A stretch of DNA of 40,623 nt from Zoogloea sp041908905 (GTDB lineage: Bacteria > Pseudomonadota > Gammaproteobacteria > Burkholderiales > Rhodocyclaceae): positions 1 to 40,623 of the forward strand of contig NZ_JAYREK010000032.1 in NCBI RefSeq assembly GCF_041908905.1. The letters run 5' to 3'. The notes under the pieces are model-generated. The model saw only the letters and a list, made by a program, of their open reading frames with translations, was not told the origin of the DNA and ran no database searches. The position numbers were made by a program, and so were the translations under genes. Within the stretch, counting starts at the first letter, position 1; each line of letters opens with the position of its first letter. This document shows positions 16,929 through 28,577 of the stretch, one piece after another.

Positions 16929-16956
16929 GACTGACTGGTCAGTCGGAAATTTTATC
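16929..16956 (-). promoter_or_regulatory. TetR operator overlapping the efflux operon promoter
   Basis: GACTGAC (16929-16935) and GTCAGTC (16938-16944) form a 7-bp inverted repeat around 2 bases, the classic form of AcrR/TetR-family operators. On the minus strand a -10-like TAAAAT (16949-16954) lies just upstream, so the expected transcription start falls inside the palindrome. This explains repression by steric hindrance (inference). Confidence 0.8.
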
Positions 16957-17114
16957 ACCACACCCCATCGCGGCGGTGGCCATCCGTGGCGGCCCGGACA
17001 ACAAAAACCAACCGCGAACAATGTCACACCTTGAAAAAACTACAACTTGACATGGAAAATTTACGCCATTGCGTTAATCTCGCAGAATCACTCGAATCCC
17101 GCAGGAATCCAGCC

Positions 17115-17840
17115 ATGCACGCCTTCAAGCAGGACGACACCCCCCAACCCGCGCCGGGCCGGCGTAATTTTCTCCTCGGCGCCCCGGCCCTCGTGCTGGC
17201 CCTGGGCAGCCTGTCCACCAGCACCCGCGCCACGGCGGCGCCCTACGGCCTGCCGCCCCTGCCCTACGCCCTCGACGCCCTCGCCCCGGTGCTGTCGGCC
17301 GACACCCTCGCCTACCACCACGGCAAGCACCACAAGGCCTACGTGGACAACCTCAACCGCCTGACCACCGGCACCGACTTCGCCGGCCTGCCCCTCGACG
17401 AGATCGTGCTGCGCAGCGCCCGGCACGCGACCCATGCCGCGGTCTTCAACAACGCGGCCCAGGTGTGGAACCACAACTTCTACTGGCAGAGCCTGCGCCC
17501 ACAGGGCGGCGGCGAGCCGCCCGCCGAACTGAAGCGCCGCCTGGAGGAAGCCTTCGGCAGCGTGGCCGCCTGCAAGAAGGAGCTGGCCACCGCCTCCGCC
17601 AGCCAGTTCGGCAGCGGCTGGGCCTGGCTGGTGGCCGACGGCGAGCGCCTGCGCGTCGTCAAGACCAGCAACGCCGATCTGCCGCTGACTCAGGGCCTGC
17701 GCCCCCTGCTCGCCATCGACGTGTGGGAACACGCCTATTACATCGACTACCAGAACCGCCGCGTCGACTACGCCAACGCCCTCCTCGACCGGCTGATCAA
17801 CTGGGAGTTCGCCCTCGAGAACCTGCACCGCCGCGCCTGA
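17115..17840 (+). CDS. sodB: Fe-type superoxide dismutase with Tat signal peptide
   Basis: A 241-residue Fe/Mn superoxide dismutase. It has an approximately 45-residue extension before the usual SOD start (YGLPPLPYALDALAPVLSADTLAYHHGKHH). The extension carries a twin-arginine motif, GRRNFLLGAPALVLALGSL, so the enzyme is probably folded and metal-loaded before export. Metal ligands are visible in YHHGKHH, NHNFYW and DVWEHAYY (Asp and His). The Gln-rich and AAQVWNHNFYW context favours the iron form. It would remove superoxide in the periplasm. An AGGA lies about 9 bases before the ATG at 17115, and a longer upstream frame lacks family similarity. A TTGACA at 17047-17052 has no well-spaced -10. 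It appears monocistronic. Confidence 0.9.
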   Translation: MHAFKQDDTPQPAPGRRNFLLGAPALVLALGSLSTSTRATAAPYGLPPLPYALDALAPVLSADTLAYHHGKHHKAYVDNLNRLTTGTDFAGLPLDEIVLRSARHATHAAVFNNAAQVWNHNFYWQSLRPQGGGEPPAELKRRLEEAFGSVAACKKELATASASQFGSGWAWLVADGERLRVVKTSNADLPLTQGLRPLLAIDVWEHAYYIDYQNRRVDYANALLDRLINWEFALENLHRRA

Positions 17841-17855
17841 GCCCGGCCGGGGCGT

Positions 17856-17861
17856 AGAATC
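17856..17861 (+). promoter_or_regulatory. Candidate -10 element of the flavin reductase gene
   Basis: TAGAAT in a GC-rich 70-base gap, 49 bases before the ATG at 17911. No good -35 hexamer is seen at the right distance, so this is only a candidate. Confidence 0.35.
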
Positions 17862-17910
17862 GAGGCAGCGCCCCGGCGCCCGCCGGGCCTGCGATTCCAG
17901 GAGCCCGGCC

Positions 17911-18447
17911 ATGGCACGGCAAGCCTACCCCCTGTCCGACGTGCACGCCCTGCTCGAACCGGGGCCAGTCGTCCTGCTGAGCAGCGCCGCGGCAGGCCGG
18001 CCCAACGTCATGACCCAGTCGTGGCACACCCTCATCGAGTTCGAGCCGCCCCTCGTGGGCTGCGTCATCAGCGCCCGCAACCACAGCTTCGCCGCCATCG
18101 ACGGCGCCGGCGAATGCGTCATCAACGTCCCCGCCGCGGGGCTGGCCCCAGCCGTGGTCGGCTGCGGCAACTGTTCCGGCGCCGACATCGACAAGTTCGC
18201 CGCCTTCGGCCTCACCCCGGAGTCCGCCCACGGCGTCGCCGCGCCGTTGATCCGCGAATGCTTCGCCAACCTCGAATGCCGGCTCGCCGACCGCAGCCTG
18301 GTGGCCCGCTACGGCCTCTTCATCTTCGAGGTCATCCACGCCTGGCACGACCCCGACCTGCCCCACGAACCCACGCTGCACCACCGCAGCTACGGCGACT
18401 TTGTGCTCTCGGGCCGCCCGATCGCGCTGCCCTCGAAGGCGCGATGA
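17911..18447 (+). CDS. Flavin reductase-like FMN-binding split-barrel protein
   Basis: A 178-residue protein of the flavin reductase-like (FMN-binding split-barrel) family. Visible strings are VVLLSSAAAGRPNVMTQSWHTLIEFEPPLVGCVIS, NHSFAAIDGAGECVINVPAA and YGLFIFEVIHAW (short quotes of conserved strands). Such proteins bind FMN and reduce flavins or act as oxidoreductases with unknown partners. An AGGAG lies about 9 bases upstream of the ATG. Its stop overlaps the start of the pyruvyl-transferase-like gene by 4 bp (ATGA), so the two are co-translated although their known functions are not obviously related. The luciferase-like monooxygenase at 19756 could in principle use reduced flavin from it (speculative). 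Confidence 0.85.
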   Translation: MARQAYPLSDVHALLEPGPVVLLSSAAAGRPNVMTQSWHTLIEFEPPLVGCVISARNHSFAAIDGAGECVINVPAAGLAPAVVGCGNCSGADIDKFAAFGLTPESAHGVAAPLIRECFANLECRLADRSLVARYGLFIFEVIHAWHDPDLPHEPTLHHRSYGDFVLSGRPIALPSKAR

Positions 18448-19637
18448 CCACCCCGACGATCCTGCTGGGCGCCTTCGACCGCCACAACTTCGGCGACCTG
18501 CTGCTGCCCCACGTCGTTGCCAGCCTGTTGCCGGGCCGCCGCCTGATCTTCGCCGGCCTCGCCGGGCGCGACCTGCGCCCCTTCGGCGGCCACCGCACCC
18601 ACGCCCTCGCCCGCGTCGCCGCCGAGTTCGGCGACACACCGCTCACGCTGATCCACGTGGGCGGCGAGATCCTCACCTGCGAAGCCTGGCACGCCGCGCT
18701 GATGCTGCAGCCAGCCACCGACGTGGCGGCCCTCGTCGCCCGTCTCGACACCCGGCCGGCCGAACGCCTGGCCTGGGCCCGCGCGACCCTGGGCCTCCGC
18801 GGCCTCGCCCCCTACGTGGCCGGGCGGCAACTGTTCCGCCGGGCACGCCTGATCCACGCCGGCGTCGGCGGCGCCGGCCTGGCACACAGCCCGCCAGCCC
18901 TGCGGCACGAGGTGACCGAAGCGCTGCGCGAGGCCGACGCGGTCGGCGTGCGCGATCGCCAGACCCTCGCCTGCCTCGCCGCGGTGGACATCCCGGCCCG
19001 GCTGCTGCCCGACCCGGCGGCGCTGGTGGCCGACCACTTCGGCCCCGTCATCGCCGCCCACGCCGCCCGTGGCGAGGTCGCCGCCATCGGCCGGGCCTTT
19101 CCCCAGGGTTACCTCGCCGTACAGTTCAATGCCGGCTTCGGCGACGACGCGACCCTCGACACCCTCGCCGCCCAGCTCGCCCGGGCCGGCCACGGGCTGG
19201 GCATCGTGCTGTTCCAGGCCGGCAGCGCGCCCTGGCACGACGACCCTGACTGCCTCGCGCGCCTCGCCCGGCGCCTGTCGGCGGCCCGGGTGCGGGTCTT
19301 CCGCTCGCTGCAGCTGTGGGACATCTGCGCCCTGATCGCCGGCAGCCGCGGCTTCTGCGGCAGCAGCCTGCACGGGCGCATCGTCGCGACGGCCTTCGCC
19401 CGCCCGCGCCTCAACGTGCTGGCACCCCAGGCCAGCGAACCGGGCAAGGTCGAGGCCTACACGGGTAGCTGGGAAGCCCCCGGGCTGCCCGGCGCGGTAC
19501 CCATCGACGGCCTCGCCGCGGCGCTGGAAAACGCCCTGGCCGCCCCGCCCGAAGGCCTGCAGGCCACCGCGCGGGCACTCGCCGGGCAGGCCCGGCGCGG
19601 ACTTTCCGCCCTCCTGCCGGCCACCCGCGACCGCTAA
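18444..19637 (+). CDS. Polysaccharide pyruvyl transferase family protein
   Basis: A 397-residue protein of the polysaccharide pyruvyl transferase (WcaK/AmsJ/CsaB) family. The N-terminus TILLGAFDRHNFGDLLLPHVVASLL has the typical NxGD motif (NFGD). The middle has IHVGGEILTC and GVGGAG, then a VRDRQTLACLA region typical of the family. The C-terminal half has FCGSSLHGRIVATAFARP, the conserved SxHG motif. Family members add ketal pyruvate to surface polysaccharides. No other polysaccharide genes are adjacent, so the acceptor is unknown. The start overlaps the stop of the flavin reductase gene. Confidence 0.87.
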   Translation: MTTPTILLGAFDRHNFGDLLLPHVVASLLPGRRLIFAGLAGRDLRPFGGHRTHALARVAAEFGDTPLTLIHVGGEILTCEAWHAALMLQPATDVAALVARLDTRPAERLAWARATLGLRGLAPYVAGRQLFRRARLIHAGVGGAGLAHSPPALRHEVTEALREADAVGVRDRQTLACLAAVDIPARLLPDPAALVADHFGPVIAAHAARGEVAAIGRAFPQGYLAVQFNAGFGDDATLDTLAAQLARAGHGLGIVLFQAGSAPWHDDPDCLARLARRLSAARVRVFRSLQLWDICALIAGSRGFCGSSLHGRIVATAFARPRLNVLAPQASEPGKVEAYTGSWEAPGLPGAVPIDGLAAALENALAAPPEGLQATARALAGQARRGLSALLPATRDR

Positions 19638-19742
19638 AGATCCACCAGCCCCGACCGTTGAAGACTTGCAGTATATTCAATGACCTGCATGCCGACCCGG
19701 CGGCACCCCGCGGCGTCGGGCGGCCGAAGCAGGCAAAGCCAT

Positions 19743-19748
19743 TACAAT
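19743..19748 (+). promoter_or_regulatory. Candidate -10 element directly before the LLM gene
   Basis: TACAAT (five of six to consensus) lies only 7 bases before the ATG at 19756. If it is used, the mRNA would be leaderless or nearly so; no SD is visible before that ATG. The rest of the gap 19638-19755 shows nothing else clear. Confidence 0.4.
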
Positions 19749-19755
19749 AAGCGCC

Positions 19756-20757
19756 ATGAAAGCCCTCAAAGACACATCCCTCTCCATGCTCGACCTCGTG
19801 GCGATCCGCGAAGGCCGCAGCGTCGCCGATTCCCTCCACGTCGCCCTGCGCACCGCCCAGCACGCAGAAGCCCTGGGCTTCACCCGCTACTGGGTGGCCG
19901 AGCACCACAACATGCCGGGCATCGCCAGCTCCGCCACCGCGGTGCTGGTCGGCCACCTGGCCGGCGGCACCCGCAAGATCCGCGTCGGCTCGGGCGGCAT
20001 CATGCTGCCCAACCACGCGCCGCTGGTGGTCGCCGAGGCCTTCGGCACCCTCGCCGAGCTCTACCCGGGCCGCATCGACCTCGGCCTCGGCCGGGCCCCC
20101 GGCACCGACGGCATCACGATGCGCGCCCTGCGCCGCGACCGCGTCGAGACCGAAGACGACTTCCCCCGCGAAGTGGCCGAGGTCCAGAAGCTCCTCGGCC
20201 CGGTGCAACCGGGCCAGCGCGTGGTCGCCATGCCCGGCGCCGACACCAACGTGCCGGTCTGGATCCTCGGCTCCAGCCTGTTCTCGGCCCGCCTGGCCGC
20301 CGAACGGGGCCTGCCCTACGCCTTCGCATCGCACTTCGCGCCGCGGCAGGTGCTGCAGGCCATCGACCTCTACCGCAGCCAGTTCCAGCCCTCCGGGCAG
20401 CTGGCCGAGCCCTACGTGGTCATCGGCGTCCCGCTGATCGCCGCCCCCACCGACGAGGAAGCCGAATACCTGGCCAGCAGCAACTACCAGCGCGTGCTCG
20501 GCATCCTCACCGGCAACCGGCGCCGGCTGCAGCCGCCGGTGGACAACTTCATGGCCGGCCTGCGCCCCGAGGAGCGCGCCGCCATCGCCGACTTCCTGGC
20601 GGCGGCGGTCATCGGCGGCCCCGCGCGGGTCCACGACGGCCTGGCCCGCCTCGTCGAGCTCACCCAGGCCGACGAGCTGATGCTGGTCTGCGACATCTAC
20701 GACCCGGAGCTGCGCCTGCGCGCCCTCGACATCGCCGCCGCCGCGATGCGCGCCTGA
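19756..20757 (+). CDS. LLM-class flavin-dependent oxidoreductase (luciferase-like monooxygenase)
   Basis: A 333-residue bacterial-luciferase-like monooxygenase of the single-subunit MsnO8/YhbW type. Motifs: SMLDLVAIREGRSVADSL at the N-terminus, YWVAEHHNMPGIASSATAVLVG (short form AEHHNMP), RVGSGGIMLPNHAPLVVAEAFGTL and RIDLGLGRAPGTD. These define the flavin-binding TIM barrel. It uses reduced FMN and O2 on an unknown organic substrate. The ATG is preceded by a TACAAT -10-like box at only 7 bases and by no SD. It is followed after 98 GC-rich bases by the solute-binding protein gene. Confidence 0.9.
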   Translation: MKALKDTSLSMLDLVAIREGRSVADSLHVALRTAQHAEALGFTRYWVAEHHNMPGIASSATAVLVGHLAGGTRKIRVGSGGIMLPNHAPLVVAEAFGTLAELYPGRIDLGLGRAPGTDGITMRALRRDRVETEDDFPREVAEVQKLLGPVQPGQRVVAMPGADTNVPVWILGSSLFSARLAAERGLPYAFASHFAPRQVLQAIDLYRSQFQPSGQLAEPYVVIGVPLIAAPTDEEAEYLASSNYQRVLGILTGNRRRLQPPVDNFMAGLRPEERAAIADFLAAAVIGGPARVHDGLARLVELTQADELMLVCDIYDPELRLRALDIAAAAMRA

Positions 20758-20855
20758 GCGTCCCCGCGGCCCGGCCCCACCACCGGCGGGGGCCAGGCCC
20801 GGGCCGTCTACGGCCCGCTCACCCTGCGCCGCCCACCACTGCACGAGACTTCACC

Positions 20856-21764
20856 ATGAACTCCCCGCTCTCCCGCCTGATCTGCCGCGCCACCCTGCTG
20901 GCCGCCGGCTTCATGCTGTGCCTGCAGGCCGCCTTCGCTCAGGACCTCGACGAGGTCCGCAAGCGCGGCGTGCTGCGCCACCTGGGCGTGCCCTACGCCA
21001 ACTTCGTCACCGGCAGCGGCGACGGCTTCGACGTCGAGCTGATGCAGGGCTTCGCCCGCGAGCTGGGCGTGCGCTACGAGTTCGTGCAGAGCAACTGGAA
21101 CGACGTCATCGGCGACCTCACCGGCAAGGAGATCCGCTACAAGCCGAGCGTCCAGGAGATCGGCTCGCGGCCGGTGCGCGGCGACGTGATCGCCAACGGC
21201 ATGACCATCCTCCCGCCGCGCCTCAAGCTGCTCGACTTCTCCGAGCCCACCTTCCCGTCGGCGGTCTGGCTGCTCGCCCGCCCCGACGTGGCCGTCACCC
21301 CGATCAAGCCCAGCGGCAACCGGGAGCAGGACATCAAGGCCACCAAGGCCCGCATGGGCGTCGGCACCACCTTCGTGATGGACAACTCCTGCCTCGACCC
21401 GACCCTCTACGATCTCGAGGGCAAGGGCCTCAAGCTCAAGCGCTTCACGGGCAGCACCAACATCAACGACGTGGTGCCGGCGATGCTCAAGGGCGAGAGC
21501 GACATGACCCTGCTCGACGTCCCCGACGTGCTCGTGGCCCTCGAACTGTGGCCGGGCAAGATCAAGGTGGTCGGCCCGATCTCCGAGGAGCAGCGCATGG
21601 CGGCCGGCTTCCGCAAGGAGTCGCCCGAGCTGCGCAAGGCCTTCAACGCCTACCTGGCGCGCCTCAAGGCCGACGGCACCTACATGCGCCTGGTGAAGAA
21701 ATACTTCCGCGTCGCCCCACGCTACCTGCCGGAGTTCTTCCGCGACCTGCCGCCGGCCCGCTGA
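20856..21764 (+). CDS. Periplasmic solute-binding protein (SBP_bac_3 type)
   Basis: A 302-residue secreted binding protein. Residues 1-28 form a Sec signal peptide (LLAAGFMLCLQAAFA). The mature part, from QDLDEVRKRGVLRHLGVPYANF, is a family 3 (amino-acid-type) solute-binding fold with the typical GFDVELMQGFARELGV and NDVIGDLTG segments. No ABC permease or ATPase genes are adjacent. The next gene, 13 bases later, is a hybrid histidine kinase with a periplasmic domain, so this protein may present a ligand to that kinase and not to a transporter (inference). The start is the ATG of the signal peptide; the SD is weak. Confidence 0.88.
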   Translation: MNSPLSRLICRATLLAAGFMLCLQAAFAQDLDEVRKRGVLRHLGVPYANFVTGSGDGFDVELMQGFARELGVRYEFVQSNWNDVIGDLTGKEIRYKPSVQEIGSRPVRGDVIANGMTILPPRLKLLDFSEPTFPSAVWLLARPDVAVTPIKPSGNREQDIKATKARMGVGTTFVMDNSCLDPTLYDLEGKGLKLKRFTGSTNINDVVPAMLKGESDMTLLDVPDVLVALELWPGKIKVVGPISEEQRMAAGFRKESPELRKAFNAYLARLKADGTYMRLVKKYFRVAPRYLPEFFRDLPPAR

Positions 21765-21777
21765 GATCGGGTCGCCG

Positions 21778-24639
<2,862 letters not shown>

Positions 24640-24652
24640 CCCCGCCCCCCAA

Positions 24653-24680
24653 AAAGCAGAAGGGCGCCCACGGCGCCCTT
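24653..24680 (-). terminator. Rho-independent terminator of the carbonic anhydrase gene
   Basis: A 9-bp stem, AAGGGCGCC/GGCGCCCTT (24660-24668 and 24672-24680), with a 3-base loop. On the minus strand it is followed by CTGCTTTTT. It sits between the convergent kinase and carbonic anhydrase genes; on the plus strand the T-run is poor. Confidence 0.8.
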
Positions 24681-24712
24681 CACGACTCAGTCTCGCGGAG
24701 TCAGCCCTCAGC

Positions 24713-26239
24713 TCAGCGCGACTCCTTGATCATCCGCCCGCGCACCGACTGGATCGGCCGGGCGTTCATCGGGTACAGCCGGGCAAAGATCCCGATCTGG
24801 TCCGCCGACAGCTGGGCGGGCTGCTTCATCACCATCCACAGCACCCCCTCGCTGCACGGCGGCGTGGTGAGGGAGCCCATGTAGGTGTAGTAGCTGCGGT
24901 CGCCCGGCAACAGCTGGTCGAGGTCGATGGAGACGCCGTCCGGCGCGTAATCCACGTTCTTCTCGAGGGGCAGGTTGTTCCACAGGGTCTGCACCACCGG
25001 GTTCATCTTGCCCCGCTCGATCAGCACCGCCACCACCGCCAGGCGGCCGTCGAGATCCTTGTGCACCAGATGCACCACCATCTCGAAGCCCTTGCCGTTG
25101 ATGCGCTCCTCGGACGGGCGGTGGAAGTGGAACTGGACGAGGTCGAAGTAGCGCCCCATCACCGCCAGGCTGCTGCCCGGTCCCACATTCACCTGCACGG
25201 TGTGGCCGTTGTCCACGATGCGGAAGTTGGACAGCTTGTAGTCGAAGCGGATCGGTTCGAGGTCCACCCTGACCCCGTCGCGAATGTCGATCGGCGACTG
25301 GCGCTGGCCGGTGCCGCAAAGCTGCCAGTCGGGTTTCAGGAAGCCCCAGTTGGCCGGGCCGTTCTCGCCGTCGTAGCTCCAGTGGATCTCATGGTGGGCC
25401 AGCGGCGTGCCGGCGGCGGCCGGGCCGTGGGCCGCCTGGGCCTCGACATTCACCGGCGCCGCGCGAACCACCCGCGGGGCCACCCGGGGGCGCGGACGCG
25501 GCACGTAGGCCGGCACGCGCTGCACCTCGGGCGGCGGCAGCGCCTGGGCGCGGCTCTCGGCGATACGTACCGGCGGTGCCGGCGGCTCCGGCGCCCGGGC
25601 CACGGGCTCGGGTGCCCTCGGGGCCGGCGCGGGCTCGGCCTTGGGCGGCGGCGCGGGCTTGTCGATGAAGTTCTTCTTGATCGGCTGGGGCGCCTCGGCG
25701 CCGTGCTCGGCCTTGGCCTCCGTGACCTGGGTCACCGCGGCCTTCTCAACGGGCCGGGCCGGGCGGTAGTCGGCGGTGCGCACCTCGGTCCTGGGCGGCT
25801 GGACGGCCTGGGCCGCCTGGGACGCATTCTTGGCCAGCTGGGAGATGTCGGCGGGCTTGCACACGTCGCGCCACAGCTTTTCGTCGACGCTGCCGGGAGC
25901 CACCGGCATGTCCTTCTCGACCTTGACCCGCTCGTCCTTGACCACGCTGGACTCGGCGTCCAGATACACCCGCTTGATCGTCGAGTAGGTCTGGTTGCGG
26001 CAGTCGTAGCGGTTGAGCGCCTTCACCGTGGTGTAGCCGGCGGCGGCGGCCTCGCTCTCGGAGAGCACGATGCGGCCCCAGGCCACCTTGGTGCCCGGGT
26101 CGGACTGCAGGACGCTGGCCCGGTCGAGTTCGATGGTGCGCTTCTTGTCGGACGCGACGGTCTGCCAGTCGGCGGAGAGGGCGGCGGTCGAGCCGACGCA
26201 CACCAGCAGGGCGACGAGGGGGCGCAGGGGCTTGCGCAT
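24713..26239 (-). CDS. Alpha-carbonic anhydrase fused to an N-terminal surface-adhesin-E-like domain
   Basis: A 508-residue exported protein. Residues 1-23 form a signal peptide ending ALSA. Residues about 24-135 (WQTVASDKKRTIELDRASV, AWGRIVLSESE, NRYDCRNQTYSTIKRVYLD, WRDVCKPAD) look like the surface-adhesin protein E/CNP1-like family, with two likely disulfide Cys. A Pro/Ala/Arg-rich linker (about 150-285) leads to an alpha-class carbonic anhydrase (about 290-505): HWSYDGENGPANWG, QSPIDI, zinc ligands His371 and His373 (QFHFHRPSE) and His390, and SLTTPPCSEGVLW. Ordinary bacterial alpha-CAs are about 220-250 residues, so this is a fusion. It would interconvert CO2 and bicarbonate in the periplasm or at the cell surface. 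SD GGAGAAG lies 5 bases before the ATG. It is divergent from thiC. Confidence 0.9.
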   Translation of the reverse strand: MRKPLRPLVALLVCVGSTAALSADWQTVASDKKRTIELDRASVLQSDPGTKVAWGRIVLSESEAAAAGYTTVKALNRYDCRNQTYSTIKRVYLDAESSVVKDERVKVEKDMPVAPGSVDEKLWRDVCKPADISQLAKNASQAAQAVQPPRTEVRTADYRPARPVEKAAVTQVTEAKAEHGAEAPQPIKKNFIDKPAPPPKAEPAPAPRAPEPVARAPEPPAPPVRIAESRAQALPPPEVQRVPAYVPRPRPRVAPRVVRAAPVNVEAQAAHGPAAAGTPLAHHEIHWSYDGENGPANWGFLKPDWQLCGTGQRQSPIDIRDGVRVDLEPIRFDYKLSNFRIVDNGHTVQVNVGPGSSLAVMGRYFDLVQFHFHRPSEERINGKGFEMVVHLVHKDLDGRLAVVAVLIERGKMNPVVQTLWNNLPLEKNVDYAPDGVSIDLDQLLPGDRSYYTYMGSLTTPPCSEGVLWMVMKQPAQLSADQIGIFARLYPMNARPIQSVRGRMIKESR

Positions 26240-26355
26240 GAGACTTCTCCGGGGGAAAGAGGCAGGCCGACAGGCGGCCGGATGCCTTCTATTTCGGCCC
26301 ATGGCGGGCAAAGCTTTAGCCTCCCCGCCGCCAGGCGCGACATTCCTGGCGAATC

Positions 26356-26384
26356 TTGCGTTTATCGACGGCTTCCAGTACTTT
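26356..26384 (+). promoter_or_regulatory. Candidate thiC promoter
   Basis: TTGCGT (26356-26361), a 17-base spacer and TACTTT (26379-26384). Each hexamer matches only about half of the consensus. The predicted start, near 26391, falls right at the 5' edge of the TPP riboswitch, which supports the placement. Confidence 0.4.
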
Positions 26385-26393
26385 TGCGCACGA

Positions 26394-26477
26394 ACGTTAG
26401 GGGTGCCAGTGCGCTTGGCGCACGGCTGAGACTTACCCTCCGAACCTGATCCGGGTCGTGCCGGCGTAGGGAAACGT
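26394..26477 (+). ncRNA. TPP (THI-box) riboswitch upstream of thiC
   Basis: All conserved parts of the THI element are present: TTAGGGGTGCC (26397-26407), a variable P3 stem, GGCTGAGA (26424-26431), ACCCTCCGAACCTGATCCGG and then the GCCGGCGTAGGGAAACGT end (26459-26477). The outer ACGT/ACGT pairing would close P1. It senses thiamin pyrophosphate and lowers thiC expression. Translation control is likely because a stretch just 3' of it can pair with the SD. Confidence 0.97.
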
Positions 26478-26521
26478 GGCTCCTGCCGCCTCCCCGCCCG
26501 CCGCGGCCCACCCAAGGAGCC
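26478..26521 (+). promoter_or_regulatory. SD-sequestering hairpin of the thiC expression platform
   Basis: GGCTCCT (26478-26484), immediately after the riboswitch, is perfectly complementary to AGGAGCC (26515-26521), which contains the thiC Shine-Dalgarno. Forming this 7-bp stem would hide the SD. There is no U-run, so the switch probably acts on translation, not termination. Confidence 0.7.
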
Positions 26522-26524
26522 TTC

Positions 26525-28441
<1,917 letters not shown>

Positions 28442-28488
28442 GGGCCGCGGCCGGTCGGGGCCACGCCCGACCTTCGCCCCCACGCCAT

Positions 28489-28518
28489 ACGGGCCGCGCA
28501 AGCGGCCCGTTTCCTTTG
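28489..28518 (+). terminator. thiC rho-independent terminator
   Basis: A 9-bp perfect stem, ACGGGCCGC/GCGGCCCGT (28489-28497 and 28502-28510), with a GCAA tetraloop and then TTCCTTT. A weaker preceding stem (GGTCGGG/CCCGACC, 28453-28459 and 28466-28472) may be part of the same 3' end. Confidence 0.85.
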
Positions 28519-28577
28519 CTGCCGCCGGATAGCGGCCCCTGCCCGCGCCCCGCGCCGGTGCAGCCCGGAGGCGCCGC

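Noticed and set aside
17047..17078. A TTGACA (17047-17052) with GTTAAT (17073-17078) as the sodB promoter
   Set aside because: The spacer would be 20 bases and the -10 match is only moderate, so it was not listed as a promoter.
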